Shown piece by piece: positions 25,205 to 46,097 of a stretch of 64,000 nt of DNA. The notes beneath the pieces are model-generated. The model had not been told where the DNA came from. It made no database searches and saw nothing but the letters and a program-made list of their open reading frames with translations. The DNA is from Brachycybe producta (lineage: Eukaryota > Arthropoda > Diplopoda > Playtdesmida > Andrognathidae). Every line of letters begins with the position of its first letter. The first letter of the stretch is position 1. The position numbers and the translations under genes were made by a program. Where the stretch lies: the NCBI GenBank assembly GCA_036925085.1, contig JAUPFP010000027.1, positions 496,001-560,000 on the forward strand, in the 5' to 3' direction.

Positions 25205-26977
25205 TTATATATATTTGAACATTTTATAAAATCCGATCAAAGATGAAGTGAGTCCAAACAGTCCAACCTGCCAAAGGCTGAGTTTTCCAGACCAAAGAAC
25301 AGATGCGTTGAACCAGTGTACTGCAGTGCATAAATCCGCTCCATACTCCACTAAGGACAGTATGAGTTCTAACATTTCACGACCATTATATGATTTTCTT
25401 CTTAGAAGTAAGAAGATAGAACGAACAGTTCTAGAAGAAAGAAAAATGACAAGGTTTCAACATTGTTGTTATTGTCCTTCAGTAAGTTAAAGAAAAGTAG
25501 ATCTACTTCAACATGTTAAGGTAAAGAGAAAATGCCCAAAGTGCCATGGAGAAGTCTTGCCATTTGTACAAAGATGTGGAGTCCGGTCCTCGGAACTTTT
25601 CGATTGTCCATGCGACGTGTTCGACTGGATAATACAATTGATCGGTAATGTTTCGAACAACACACAACCACTTCACAGTTGAGTCTCTTTCCTACATTAA
25701 CAAATGGATACATAATATTTTATATTTATTGTAATTGGCTCTTTTTTAGAAGCATCTTTAAAAGAAAATTTGGACTTTATTTGAAACTAACAAAGAGTGC
25801 ATTAATGGTATTTTAGTGACAGTATCTTGGAAAACCTACTTCTAATTTTCAAGATGTTTTATGGAACAGTTGATTTTTGAGCTCATGTTATATTCCGCAT
25901 TATTGGAGAAATTGAAAGGATTAGAAACTAGACCGGTACCTGAATCATTACATAGTATTTTTTTTTCTCTTAATATCCTCTTCTAAAATAAACAAAACGT
26001 TTATTTATAGGTAAAAATTAAAAAATTGTCGTTTGCTTACGCTTTTAAACAAGCATAAAATTTTATTTTAAAAGATATTAAGATGAAATCACCCTTCTAG
26101 TTTCTATAACACTGAAGTTTGAAACCTCTGAATTTTTTTTGCATCTGAACAGTTTCAAGAGCGTAATTTACACTTTCAAAAAATGTCATGTTTTTAATCA
26201 TCACAAAATAAAATTATTGATATTTTTAGTTTCTAATACCTTGTACACACACACACACATGAGTTAAATGAATTCAAATGAAATCTGTTAAGGTGAATTG
26301 TACGGAATCCAGTTAAGGACATGAACCAACCAAATAAAAATTGACTTTATTATTATTTTAAATTGAAATATTAAATCAATATTTTGTCAATAGTTTGTAT
26401 AATTATACATAAGTATTAACTCAATATTTTGAGATTATTAATTGAATTCGACGACATATTGTTTGTTTGTCCTTCACAGGGCTCTGTAGAACACGTTTAT
26501 TATTAAAATGCATTTAAATTATCAGGTGTGTACTAGGCATAAAGGTCGAATTCTTAATGATTGCCAAGTCAATAGGTATATTGCTAAACGTCTACTACTA
26601 AGTTTCATGTAACAGTTTGAGTTTAGCATTAGCTTAGATTTAAAAATCATTAATAATGTGACGTTAAGATGCTTCTAAAGTAGTGAAGATCTCAATTCCT
26701 ACAAGCCCTAGGCAACATTTATTTACTCTGGGCTCTTCTTGCAACAATGATGCACCTGTTTTTCAAGGCCATATCTCAAGTTATAGTCTAACATCAAAAC
26801 ATCATCGAATAATCTGAGAACAGTACGACAAGAACTCAATTCCGATCCTAATTTGCATAATATTTGCCTTGTTCGTCCATTTGAGAGGCCAGCAATCAAA
26901 TAACATGAATAACTAACTGTTCTTATGATTCCGTCACGTCCTCTGTACGAATTTAACACTCTAACAGCCGAATCCAT
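25205..26977 (-). CDS. PEX11G: PEX11 gamma-type peroxisomal membrane protein
   Basis: Three minus-strand exons: 26977-26756 (222 nt), 25691-25507 (185 nt), 25430-25205 (226 nt), with GT-AG junctions, giving 210 residues. PEX11 proteins sit in the peroxisome membrane and promote its elongation and division. Exon 1 begins MDSAVRVLNSYRGRDGIIRT and contains LSSCRTVLRLFDD, the most typical PEX11C/G motif. Exon 2 carries ITDQLYYPVEHVAWT, another gamma hallmark, then WALWAFSLYL-like hydrophobic sequence. Exon 3 has ADLCTAVHWFN, VLWSGKLSLWQVGLFG and TSSLIGFY near the C-terminus. Human PEX11G is somewhat longer (about 241). The middle and last exons are short and could be overlooked when only long open frames are considered. 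The gene converges with CPEB1. Confidence 0.9.
25885..26180. repeat. Family A palindromic repeat, copy 9
   Basis: In intron 1 of the PEX11-type gene. Left arm ATTAGAAACTAGACCGGTAC; right arm CACCCTTCTAGTTTCTATAA. Confidence 0.6.
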
Positions 26978-27286
26978 TCGTTATTATCAATGGATTCTTA
27001 ATATTTAGACCTACACACTTATCTTCAACCTATTTATATTAGATAAAGACATCTGCAGATACAGATAAAAGCGTTTTATGATGTAAACTATACATATAAA
27101 TATCAATAAAACGCACTGAAATCGGTGGCCATGTGCGAAACAGCTGTTTTTAGACGTTGTGGGCGTTACTGCATTGACAGGACGTTTCGAATGATGTAAT
27201 AACAAAAACGCCCATAAACGTATCAATTTACTCGTTCACCTTGACAGTAAAATTAAAGAGTATAAAGAACAATTCACACATTTCAG

Positions 27287-27477
27287 TAACGTCATTATGG
27301 CGTAAATGTGTACAGTCCGAATGTGAAATATGCGAGGAACTGCAAATGTATTATGTCACAGATTGTAGCATAGAAAGCGCTTTCAAAGCGTTGCATTCGA
27401 AATGTAGCTGTGATAATTCGTTTTCAGCAAGGCCGAACAGACGGTTCACAGTGCGAAAGAAAGTAATCCCAAATTGA
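27287..27477 (+). CDS. Possible terminal exon of a small Cys-rich protein
   Basis: An open frame ends with TGA at 27475-27477, and AATAAA follows 16 bp later (27493). A plausible acceptor, CACACATTTCAG, ends at 27286. The frame also runs upstream to about 27241 with no ATG start. The peptide has several Cys (CVQSECEICEEL, DCSIESAF, KCSCD) and a basic tail. I do not recognise it. It lies about 300 bp from the divergent PEX11-type gene start. No partner exon was found, so this may be chance. Confidence 0.25.
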
Positions 27478-27498
27478 ACATGCGATTTAGCTAATAAA

Positions 27499-28024
27499 AT
27501 TGTAATTAAGAATTATTAAGTTTTAGAAATTAAGTTATAAACGAGACATTTTTTAATATTTATTTGAAATTTTAAAGAAGTCATTTATTTTACAATTAAA
27601 ACAAAACTGCGGATGTACACAAAAAAATGTAATCTCTTGCATCCGTTTCTGACACATGTAGTTAGGTGCCTAGATGTGAGGCTAAAAGAAAAAAGGACAC
27701 AGTGCACACCTTTCAAAGATGTTTCTGAAGTACCTCCTTGGAAGTACATGATCCTACACAATATAGTAGTACTAACATGGCGTCTTTAATACAAATAAGA
27801 TACTATTTGCCATTTTTATACACCCATATGTAGTTAATAAGACGAGCTTTAGATATGACGTCATACCACCACCCACTTCTTTACTCTTCGTTGGTTGTGG
27901 TGTCATTACGCGGATAAGGACAGCATGCTTCCGGAGAAACAAAGCAAAACTTCCGGACGTCGTTTTATCTAAGCGTTTTCATCAATTATTTTAATAGTAA
28001 TTGTTTTGACACGCTTACCTATTA
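27499..28024. other. Spacer and upstream promoter region of GABP beta
   Basis: AT-rich DNA followed by a more GC-rich promoter-like zone from about 27840. No gene seen. Confidence 0.5.
27927..27957 (+). promoter_or_regulatory. Pair of ETS/GABP-type sites
   Basis: Two copies of the CTTCCGGA core (27928-27935 and 27950-27957), the second reading ACTTCCGGA, the preferred GABP motif. They lie about 80 bp before a candidate start exon of the GABP beta gene. A CACTTCCG variant follows at 28216. Function is inferred from the motif and its position. Confidence 0.5.
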
Positions 28025-28396
28025 ATGTCTAAAAGTAAGTTTTACATGTGTGTCATGCTTTGAATGAGCTTTAAACAAGTTTAAAGGTGTTGTAAGGGGT
28101 GTAAATTGGTGGGTTCCGTTTTCTAACTCATGCAGCTTCCGTTTTGAGCCGCTAAAAAAGAAAAATGGCGTCGTATTCCTGTTGTTTTACGCGTATTTTT
28201 GGGGCGACGTTTTGGCACTTCCGACGTCGCGATTGTCGCTTTAGAAGCTTTTATTTCCGCTATTTAACTGGCGTCTTAATATTCGTACCGTAGTTCGTCA
28301 ATTGTACATGCAAAATAGACTAGAATCGAGGGTTTTTAACTATTCAGCGTCATTTTTGTACGTTTTTAACTTAAAAATGGAGTTGTTTGTGTACAG

Positions 28397-30838
28397 GAAA
28401 CAATATGGCGGGAATTATTCTGTTAGAAGCTGTCGAATCCCTTCAGCCCAAGCAAAATGTGACAGCAACAACAGCGGGACAGACAGTCAGCGGTAAATTT
28501 AAATTTTTCTTTAAAATGTTAACCGTTTTGAGGCATCTTGTTGTATTTTGTTTTTGTTAACAGAAAGGAATGTTTCTTTGGTGGATTTGGGAAAAAAATT
28601 ACTGGAATCTGCAAGAGCGGGCGAAACAGAAGAAGTACGGAACTTAATGACGAATGGAGCCCCGTTTACAACAGATTGGGTCTCGTATTATTCAATTTTG
28701 ATGCGCGCTGAACTCAAACTTATTGTAGTTAAATGTTTTTTGTTGTTGTTGTTGTTGTTGTTGTTCGTACAGTTGGGAACATCTCCGCTTCATATGGCCG
28801 CTCAGTATGGACATTTGAGCACTGCCGAAGTTTTGATACGAGCTGGGATCAGTCGAGATGCACGTACCAAAGTAGATCGAACGCCACTTCACGTTGCTGC
28901 TCAAGCTGGACATTTGGAAATTGTCGAGCTTCTCATTAAAAACGGAGCAGATATCGAAACGAAAGACATGGTTTGGTTTCATATCGTCTTTTGCGAGCAT
29001 ACATAGGATGGTGCATTGTTATTTCATTTGTGATTTCAGTTAAAGATGACGCCTCTCCATTGGGCTGTCGAAAGGGGACACATTCCAATCATCGAATTGC
29101 TGTTACAGAACGGTGCCGACATCAATGTGTTGAGTAAATTCGATAAGACGCCAGTTGCCGTCGCTTTGGATAAAGGCAGATTAGATCTGGTGCAACTTCT
29201 GACTGTATGTGTTTGGAATTTGTTGTTTATGGTTTCCTGTTGTACATTTATTTTTTGGTCAACAGGTTGGTGGCGATATCGATAAGAGGTTGTTACAGAG
29301 CGAAACAGATGCTAGCGTTGAATTGATAACCTCCAATCGCTGTGAAGAAGGCGAGATAGTGACCGAAGAACAGGTAGATGAAGTTTCTGTTGAAACTACT
29401 GACAACACCAAGGCCTCAACGGTCAGGCCGATAATGTTACATGCAAATATTTCTAACCTTACTTCGAAGAGTGATTCTTCAGAAACCGAAGTAGAGGGAG
29501 GTTTGTTTTTCTTTACGTTTTTGTTTTTCCCTATGGCGTGCTTTAGAATAAAATTTTGTTCATTACAGTTTCGGTTCACGTTTCTGATGCAAGCGATCAA
29601 GGCAGTACTTCCGTTTTAGCAACGTTGGCTGCACTGGCCGAAACGATGGGTCCTCTAACAGCACAAGCAGGAAATAGTGCGTTCATCTTACAGGATGTGT
29701 ACACACACTTGTGATTTCATATATGTCTTGTTGTTATATAGGTGTATCTGCAGCCGAAACACTTCAGTGGTTGGAACAACACGGAATTACGATGTTACCT
29801 GGAGACAATTCAACAATAATCACGTCGGCACTCGAGGGTGGACAGACGATATCGCTTACAGGTTTGAAACTGGTTGATATTAGTTCGTTTGAAGTGTACT
29901 GAAGTTGTGTGGTGTTGGTTTTAGAAGCTGGAAAACTGGCTCTTAACTGGTCAAAGAAAGGTGTGACTCAGTCGGGCGGAAAGGTTGAGGTTTCTGCACT
30001 GGAAAGGACACTCGAAAACGTTGTCGCTATGTCGAATCAAGTTTGTGTTACTCATTTCTTCAAGACATCGCGTTTGTTGACTACATTGCTAATATTAAGT
30101 CGTATTTTTTTTTACTAATTAATAGAAGGTTATTACTATTGTAACTGACCAATCGCAATTGCCTGGACAGATTGTCATGGCGATGGCTAATAATAATGGT
30201 GAGCTGCGATTTTTTTGTTTGTTTTTAATTTATAAACAGTGGGAACTGGTTAAGACGAACTGCAAGGCTCTGGAATATTTTTTGTATTAAAAGGAAAATT
30301 TAAAAATGTATTTTATGACCGAATATATAATTCGTGTTAAACTATTTCAATTATGTATGATAATTAAGGCCAAAAGAATTATATATTTTTCAATCAGTGG
30401 GGGCTGTTTAGATGTGAGGGTTGTGCAAGATGCACAACTCTCTCTCTACCAACCTTGAATTAACCTTTCTTGTGTCGTTAATGAGAATATAATTATGATT
30501 CAGAAGAAGTCAGTGAAGTCACTTTAGAAACGGACTCGGATGAACCCGAAGCGAAAAGAGCAAAGGAAATGGAACCGAAAGAAGATCCATTGGTTTTTCT
30601 TATTCTAAATTTTATATGCATTTAATATTTGCTGGTTTTTTGTTAATTTTTTGTTGCTTTTTATATTCAGGACGATCTCGCTAGTCTGGATCGTGAGCAA
30701 TTAGCAAAACGATTGGAGGAAGCGGAACGTAAAGCAAAAGAGTATCAAAAACAGTTACAAATGAAAGTGAACGAGGCCGCGGAATATAAGAAGAAGTTGG
30801 CTTTGATGTCGTCCTCGCCTTCACCTACGAAAAAGTGA
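28397..30838 (+). CDS. GABPB1: GA-binding protein beta subunit (ankyrin-repeat transcription factor partner)
   Basis: Exons 28397-28492 (ATG at 28405), 28564-28679, 28773-28970, 29040-29204, 29266-29500, 29569-29676, 29742-29861, 29925-30040, 30126-30198, 30504-30592, 30671-30838; 491 residues from that ATG. An optional upstream exon 28025-28034 (ATG to GTAAGT) also joins in frame. GABP beta pairs with the ETS-domain alpha subunit in the nucleus and activates housekeeping and mitochondrial genes. Seen: [25 protein letters not shown], then ankyrin repeats ([38 protein letters not shown]), the activation motif [22 protein letters not shown], and a charged C-terminal coiled coil ([20 protein letters not shown]). 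The human protein starts near MSLVDLGKK, so the extra N-terminal residues are unusual. Residues of about 305-382 are unlike the vertebrate proteins I remember. Vertebrate paralogue 1 versus 2 cannot be assigned. Confidence 0.93.
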
Positions 30839-32400
30839 TGAGGTTTTTGATTGTGTTTTGTATAAACAAAAGTGTCATGTTCAACCATGGCCCATATCGG
30901 ACTGGATCCAATGTGGTTAAAAGCTATCATTCAATGAAACGTGAACCTTCGCTGACCACCGAAGGTGTTCAAGGTTCCTCTGTGAGGAAACCACATTTTT
31001 GAGGAATATTGGGATTCGGTTAAAGATGATATATAGTTATGATTGCACTAATTGTTTTTCCCTCTTGTTGTACAGATTTTTTTTCTTTTTTTTTACGATA
31101 ATTTTAAGTTTTCAGGTTAAAATTTCTTATAACCACTTGGTGTAAAAGTTATTTTTCTTATCTAATGCAATTTGTTTGAAACAATTTGTAGATGTTGATA
31201 TGTACGAAAGTAACTTTTACGATATATTTTTGTTTCTGAAAGGGATAAATAAGCACCTGACCAATTGTAATAAAAGGAAGTGTTTATAATTGTATTGATT
31301 GCTATTTAAGATGGGACTTTTTAAAAGTATGGATCGTATTTTATTCAAGAGTAAAAATGGTAATTGTTATTTAAGTTTGAGATTTTTATTATTATTGAGT
31401 ATGATTTGAGTTGGGAAATGGAAGTTGTAATATCGATAAATTGTTTTGAAATCGATAATGTACATTCCTGGTTCATCTTAGTTTAGTCGCCGCCGCCATG
31501 AGTTGCCGATAATAAATTCAATTTAGATTTAAACATTTAAAATTGAAAATAAATCTAAATTTGATTACAATTATTTCATACTTATTTAAAATTTTAAAGT
31601 TCTGAATTCGAAATTACGCAATGAAAAATATTTTTTTCAAGATAATAGCAGCTTAATCGGCGTTAGCCGCTGCTTTTTTCATTTTGGCTGTTACATTCTA
31701 AATCATTACTCCCTTAATAAATATTAGATACACATTTTTTTTATTTCATTCATTAAGCATAAGTTTAAGTTACATTTATTAATTAAAATATTTGTTTCAG
31801 AAATTATTTCTTCTAAATAAAAACTCAAATTTCTTCAGTTATTTTTATTGATTTAAATTCTTTTGCTTAATCCGGAGGGAGGAGTCACAACAAATGTATT
31901 ATCCTTTTTACCACACCCATCAACACAGCACTGAATAGCAGCAGCAGCCGTGAACGGTTGGTGTGAATGTATAAATGTGAATAGGTAGAGAGAAAGGGAC
32001 TCTTTTTCCATCATACAAGACGCGGAACGAAACCAACAAAAAAGTGTTCTATTGATTTTATTCATTTTATTATTATCATTTGTTCGTCTAGAAGACATTG
32101 CTTCACAAGTGTTAATTTTTCTTCTTGTTTGTCGGTGATATATTTAGTAAAACTGGCTCTAAAGGTTATATTTATAAGTAGCCGACAATTATAGCGGCGG
32201 TGGCGGAAGGAGCCAAAGGAAGGCGGTTGTTTGGTCGAATAGGAGGGAGAGACGATTCTCTTCATACAGAGAAGTGAAGGGAGGTGGGTGGTTGAAGAGT
32301 TGTACTAATAGAAAAAGGGGGAGGTCATTTCCCATAATTCCTTTCGTGTGACGTTTTTTTTTTTTTTTCCTTCTTCTTGTGGGTGGCTGTGAATTCCAAG
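30839..32400. other. GABP beta 3' UTR and Gq alpha promoter region
   Basis: AT-rich after the GABP beta stop, then a more GC-mixed zone from about 32180 (GGCGGTGGCGGAAGGAG) just before the Gq alpha ATG. No other gene. A Kozak-like GCCGCCGCCATGAG at about 31490 opens only a four-codon frame. Confidence 0.5.
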
Positions 32401-40652
<8,252 letters not shown>

Positions 40653-43600
40653 AGTCACTTCGGATTTAAAGAGAAGCAGAATTGCATGTTTAATTGCGTG
40701 TTTTGCCAAGAGGAGGAAGATGAAAATATGTTCCTCCTTCCTCCTCCTACATTCTGGATTCCCAATTGTCGTAATGGGGGTGTCAATGTCTCACACATAA
40801 ACACACCACCCTCTCCCCATCCAGTACCACCAAGATGCCAGGCGATGGTTCTCTCTTTTTGTTGTAAATAAGCTGTGTGTTGCGGCCAGAAGAATGCTAC
40901 CTACTGCTGCTGCTACTGCTGCTCTGCCATCTTGTCTTCTTTTTTTTATTAATATTATTTCCCTTATATTTTTTTTTCACTATCTCGATCACTCGTTTTC
41001 AAATCTTGTCATCATCCATTTTTTTCGTATGTCAGTTAACATCTTTTGACAGTGTGCGTGTGTGTGACATGTTTTTTTTTTCTTTCTCTCGTTGTCTTTG
41101 GACAAAATGGAACTTTTTTTAAAAAAATTGAAAGAATTGCATTATGATAAAAAATATATATAAATTTGCTCATCGTTATACAAATTATTGGTTCATTTTT
41201 CATCCCCTTTTTACAAGTTTTTTCTTTCACTCGAGTGAGAGAGAGAGAGAGTGACCGTACTTGTATCTTTTTTTTTTTTAAATCTGCAAATCCCCATATT
41301 TTGTATTTGAGCATTGCAGCAGATTACGGCAGTTTGTTTCTCCTTTTTCTGTTTGGTAAATACGATAGCGGGATATCTTCGAAATGTCTTTACGGCAACA
41401 AATCACGAAAAAACGGTTTTTTTCCCCCTCGGCCACGGATTTTTTAAAACTTGTTTTTTCGTTTTTTCTCTTTACCCAATTGCCATTATTGCTAGTAACA
41501 TTTTTTATATCAGATGCAATTAGCAAGTATTCTTTGGCTCAAAACATGAAAAAAAATCTTGCAAAATTTGTATCTGCCATGATTTTTTTTTTTAACCGTT
41601 TTCACTTGCCCATAAGAAAAATGGTTATTACTGTTTTTATTTTCGTGTAAAATAATTGAGATGAAAGATTTGTTTTTATCTCAGTATAATATATGGCAAT
41701 GAAGCCATTCATTTATTTTGCTAGATATTTGTCTAGCTGCATGGTGGCTTCCGAGGAGGGAAAAATGTAAATGATTCTTCCTCTTTTACACCTGACCTTT
41801 TGTAAGTTGTTTCGAAACTGTGCTATATATTTTTTTCCTTGATAAGAAAATTCAGAAAAATATTTGAAGTGTTGTTTTTTTTTCTCAAAAAAAAAAATGC
41901 ATTTTGGATCATTTTTTCTCCTCCTCCCGTTTTAAAACAGCTAAACTTTTTCTTTTTCTCTCTTAAAAAAATGTCTGGACATTTTAATGGTCTTCTTATT
42001 CACTAAAATCACTTGCTATATATTCCTGTCTTTGGCTCACCGATTGATTACCTTCTGGCACCAAAAATAAAACCCCGTCTTTGCCTCCCATTGATCACTC
42101 AACAAAAACGTTTCTACTGTCTTTGAATATCCAGCTTTATTCATTCAATTACTTGAATGATAATTAATGATGATGAATGTGAAATTTGGAAGAAAAATTA
42201 ACCAAGTATTGAAGAAAAAAAAACTTTTGCTGCCTTTCTGCTGTGGCCCATGTCAAATGTGTTTGTGGATTCTTTCTTGTCTTTTGAAACTTTTTTCTTA
42301 GTTTTAAACAACAACAAAAAAATACGGGTCTTTTGTCTAACATGGAAATTGTGTGACATTTGCACCACTTTTTTTTTTAAGAATGTGTGCATAATGAGCA
42401 TCGTTGATTTTATTTTGTTCCTTTTTGTAACATTTTACTCTCTCCCATCTTTTCTTTTGTCTTCTACTGTTTCGAAGTCAATTCTCATTCACACACCCCC
42501 CCCATACCATTTCTCTCTGTATTTACATCTTGAGTTTTTTTTCCCTCAAAAAAAGTTGTTCCGGCTCCTTTCTTTTTATCGAGATTTCCTTGTACAAGCC
42601 CGAATTTATCCTCTCTTTAAAAATACCATATTTCTCACACTATTGGAATTTTTTTGTTTGTTTGTATTTTTCAAACATTTAGTGACTGTTGTAGTGAAAT
42701 TAAAAAAAAAAAATCTTTTTGATTCCATGTTGTTTCAGGGGCGGATTAAATGGTTTGCAAAATTATGTTAGTTGGTCTGTATGTGTATGTACATTATGTA
42801 TGTGTTTTGTATGTTTGCCATTCGAAGGTGCCAAATAATAGTTAATTCTTTAAATCCGCTCCTGGTTTCAACACACACAAATCTCCATTTGATAGTTTCT
42901 GATATAATGACGATAAAGAAGAAAAATCTCTGTATAATTATTGGCATATACAGTAGTTGCTTAATTAATATTTTATCTTAATTGTGACAATGTTTTTTGT
43001 CTCCTCTGGTCTTTGTTTTTTTTTTGGCCAATTGTTTCTTCCAGAGGAAACTTTTATTAAAAAAAAAATATCAGTACTACAAAATAGCCCAAGTTATTAT
43101 TCCTCCTTTTTCTCTGCAATTCACAAACTACGTTCCTGTAATTTTTAAACCCCTTTCCACTTTGTGAATGAAAAAAAGAAGAAATTTTGTATTGTCAGCA
43201 GAAAAACCATCTGTAATTCCACTTTTACCTGTTCTCTCTTTAATCATTTTTTTTTGCGTTTTATGTACAGAATTTATTAATTTTTTGCAAATCAAATGTG
43301 GAGCATGTGTCATAATTAAATCTTTGTCATAAGGCTTTTATTCATAAAGTCGTTTTGACAATTCTCGTTTTAGAAACTTTAGTTGCAAAAATACTGACTT
43401 GTTAATTGTAAATTAGTGGCTGCAAAAAAAAAAAAAACAAAAAAATTGGCCATGCAAAAAAAAAAAAAAACCTGAAGCCATTGAAGAAGTCGTGCAATGG
43501 TTTTATTATTATATTATAAATATATAATTTGTTTTTTTTTTGCAAACGCCAAGGCACGGGTTCTTAATTATAATGATCGCAAAAAGGGGAACGAAATTTC

Positions 43601-46034
43601 ATTGTTTTCCTTCTTGTGTTTCTCTTATGACGAGTCATGCCTTATCTAACTCATATTCTTGTTCTGTTTATGGACAATTTTCAACGATGTAGAACTTGTG
43701 TATTATCTGATAACTTTTTTGCTCCCTTTGTAAATACGGCTTTGCATTCATTCTGAGTAGTCTTTTGTCACATTATGAAGTAGTAATAATTATTATTATT
43801 CTAAAAGAAGAAAAAAACAACAACAAAAAATCACAATGACCACACAAATGGTTTCCTCTCCTCTTTCATTAGGTCGAGTTACATTGACTGATTTTTCAAC
43901 AACAAAAAAAATCCTGTAATAATTGTTAAAATTAAGTTATGGCTGTTTTTTTTTTTAACAAACGAAAAATTATTTGGTGAAGATTTATTTATGCTTTAGA
44001 AAGAGAAGGGGGAGGGAGGGAGAATTAACATTGTTATGAAAAAATGAAATCAATCCTTTTTATTATTGGTAATAATTGTTAGCTTAATTCAGTAAAGTGA
44101 TAACTTTTTCACAAATATACACTCACTGCTGCATCAGTTACTATATTTTTTTTTGTTGGTTTTGTTTCTAATTTGAAAAAAAAGCAAAATTAAATGTGTT
44201 TCTTATTATGTTTTATTGTGTATATGATAATGATTGATGATGCTCTTGGCTTCCAATTCTTATTGAAAGTTAAAAATCGAAAACTTTTTTTTTTCTAAAT
44301 ATATATATTTCAGTTGCTACTTGCTTCTTTCCATTGCAAGGCAATTTGGGTTTTTAATTTTAAGAACTGAATTAGTATTGCACTGAAGATGACTTATTTT
44401 TATTAGCTGAAGATGAAATGTAGTTTCTATCAAGGTGGCCCATATAGGTGTCTATGGCATAGATAAGAAAGACTACATTTCAGTTTCAGTTTCAAAATAT
44501 TCCACTTGTGTCGTACTACTAAATCAGCTCTTAACAGTAAGTAGACCTACATTAAAATGCAAATTTGTTTTTTGTGACATTTTTCAGAAGAAGAAGAAGA
44601 AAATATTGAATTTGTTTTATTGTTATAGGACTTCCCCTCCCCAAACTTATTTAATATTATAAATTGATTATAGTCAAATGTCTTTTTTATGGCAAAGAAG
44701 GGTGTAGCAACTTTTAGAGCATTATTTAAGAAGATAAACAAAAAAAATCATTTAATCTTAAGTTTTAAAAGTTATAACACGTTTCAATTTTATGTACAGA
44801 AAGAAGTGAGTTGATGATTTTTATCATCTGAAATGAATTTTTTAAAAAAAATGTCAATGCCTCACTTATTAAAAAAAAAAGCTGTATGAAATATGTGAAT
44901 CCCCACTGTACATGATAAAAGTCAGTAATCTTGTCATTTTGAAAAAAAAAAATTCTGTGTGGAAACGTTTCTTTTTTGTTTGTTCAGGCAAATTAATAAA
45001 TTAAAAAAAATGAATCTATACAGTACATTAATGTATATGATGAGGTGATGTATTTTTTAAAAAAAATTAATTTACTCTTTGTTTTATCACCTTTGATATT
45101 AATTAATTTGAATTTTGTAGCATAATACAGAAACTAATGTTATAATAAACGCAAGATCTCTTTTTTTCCTTCCTATTTTTTATTTACCAAGTGAAAATTT
45201 TCGGAATAAATTAAGGGCTTCCGACATAATAAGAGTTATACCTCGCTTAACGATACGGATAGGATACGTTATAGCGATCGGTATCATTCTGAAGATAACG
45301 TTAAGCAAGATATGACTGTATAATGGAAACCTTTTAACACAAAAAAAGGATAATACGAAATATGTTTTCGTTTCATATAAAAAAAATATTCTGGTTTCTT
45401 TAATTTCGTGTTAAACGACTTCCACTGTCTGGGAAAGATATGAAATGTATTCGAAATACTGTGAATTAGTTTGATCTTGTTAAGATACATTTTCAGTGCT
45501 TGGTACAAAGTTGTAGACTAAAATTTTCCCAAAAAAGCCAACTGTTAGTTTTCACTGTCAATTTTTAGCAGAAGTTTTAAAATATATGATTTTATAAATT
45601 CCTCAAATGACGATAATTATCAGATGTTTTTAAAAAATGAACTATTTTAATTTTAAATATTAATTTTATTGCAAATTTCTGCTTTCAGATTTTGTGTTGG
45701 AAGTAATTTATTTTTAAGATTATGTTTATGTAAAAAAGATACTTGAGGTAAAGTTGTAATTTAGGATAGGATGATCTGAATGGATGTTTTGGTTTGGTCT
45801 GCAAACAATCATCTTTTAAAGGTCGGTTAAAACTGCCTTTTATGTCAAGTGATTGATTTCATCTGCACTGAAACACCATGAAACACTTGTTTGCAATGAC
45901 AATAATGTATTATGTGCTTTAACATTTCTAATATTATTTGCAGTTTTTTAACAGTGACAAGAAACACTGAAGTTTAAATTTTTTCATTTCTTAGTTGTTT
46001 GTTCATTTATGAACCTTTTTGATTATGTTTTAGC
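40653..46034. other. Gene-poor stretch after Gq alpha
   Basis: About 5.4 kb, T-rich, including CTG-type triplets near 40905, many T and A runs, and one small hAT-like element. Part of it is presumably the long 3' UTR of Gq alpha. No exon with family resemblance or good splice borders was seen. Confidence 0.5.
42736..42864. mobile_element. Small hAT-like MITE
   Basis: Left end CAGGGGCGGATT and right end AATCCGCTCCTG are imperfect inverted repeats of the CAGGGGCGGA type often seen in hAT elements. Length 129 bp; no clear 8-bp target duplication. Confidence 0.5.
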
Positions 46035-46097
46035 ATGATGATGGATAAGCATCGACTGCAGTTCGGTGTTTCGATTTCAAATTTACACTTTTGCAAA

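Noticed and set aside
31480-31515. GCCGCCGCCATGAG, a strong start context
   Set aside because: Opens only four codons before TAA; no gene follows.
31853-32265. Minus-strand open frames upstream of Gq alpha
   Set aside because: They overlap the promoter/5' UTR region, lack splice partners and resemble no family.
42250-42981. Long T-rich open frames after Gq alpha
   Set aside because: Phe/Leu/Ser-rich translation of T runs; one overlaps the hAT-like MITE. Not coding.
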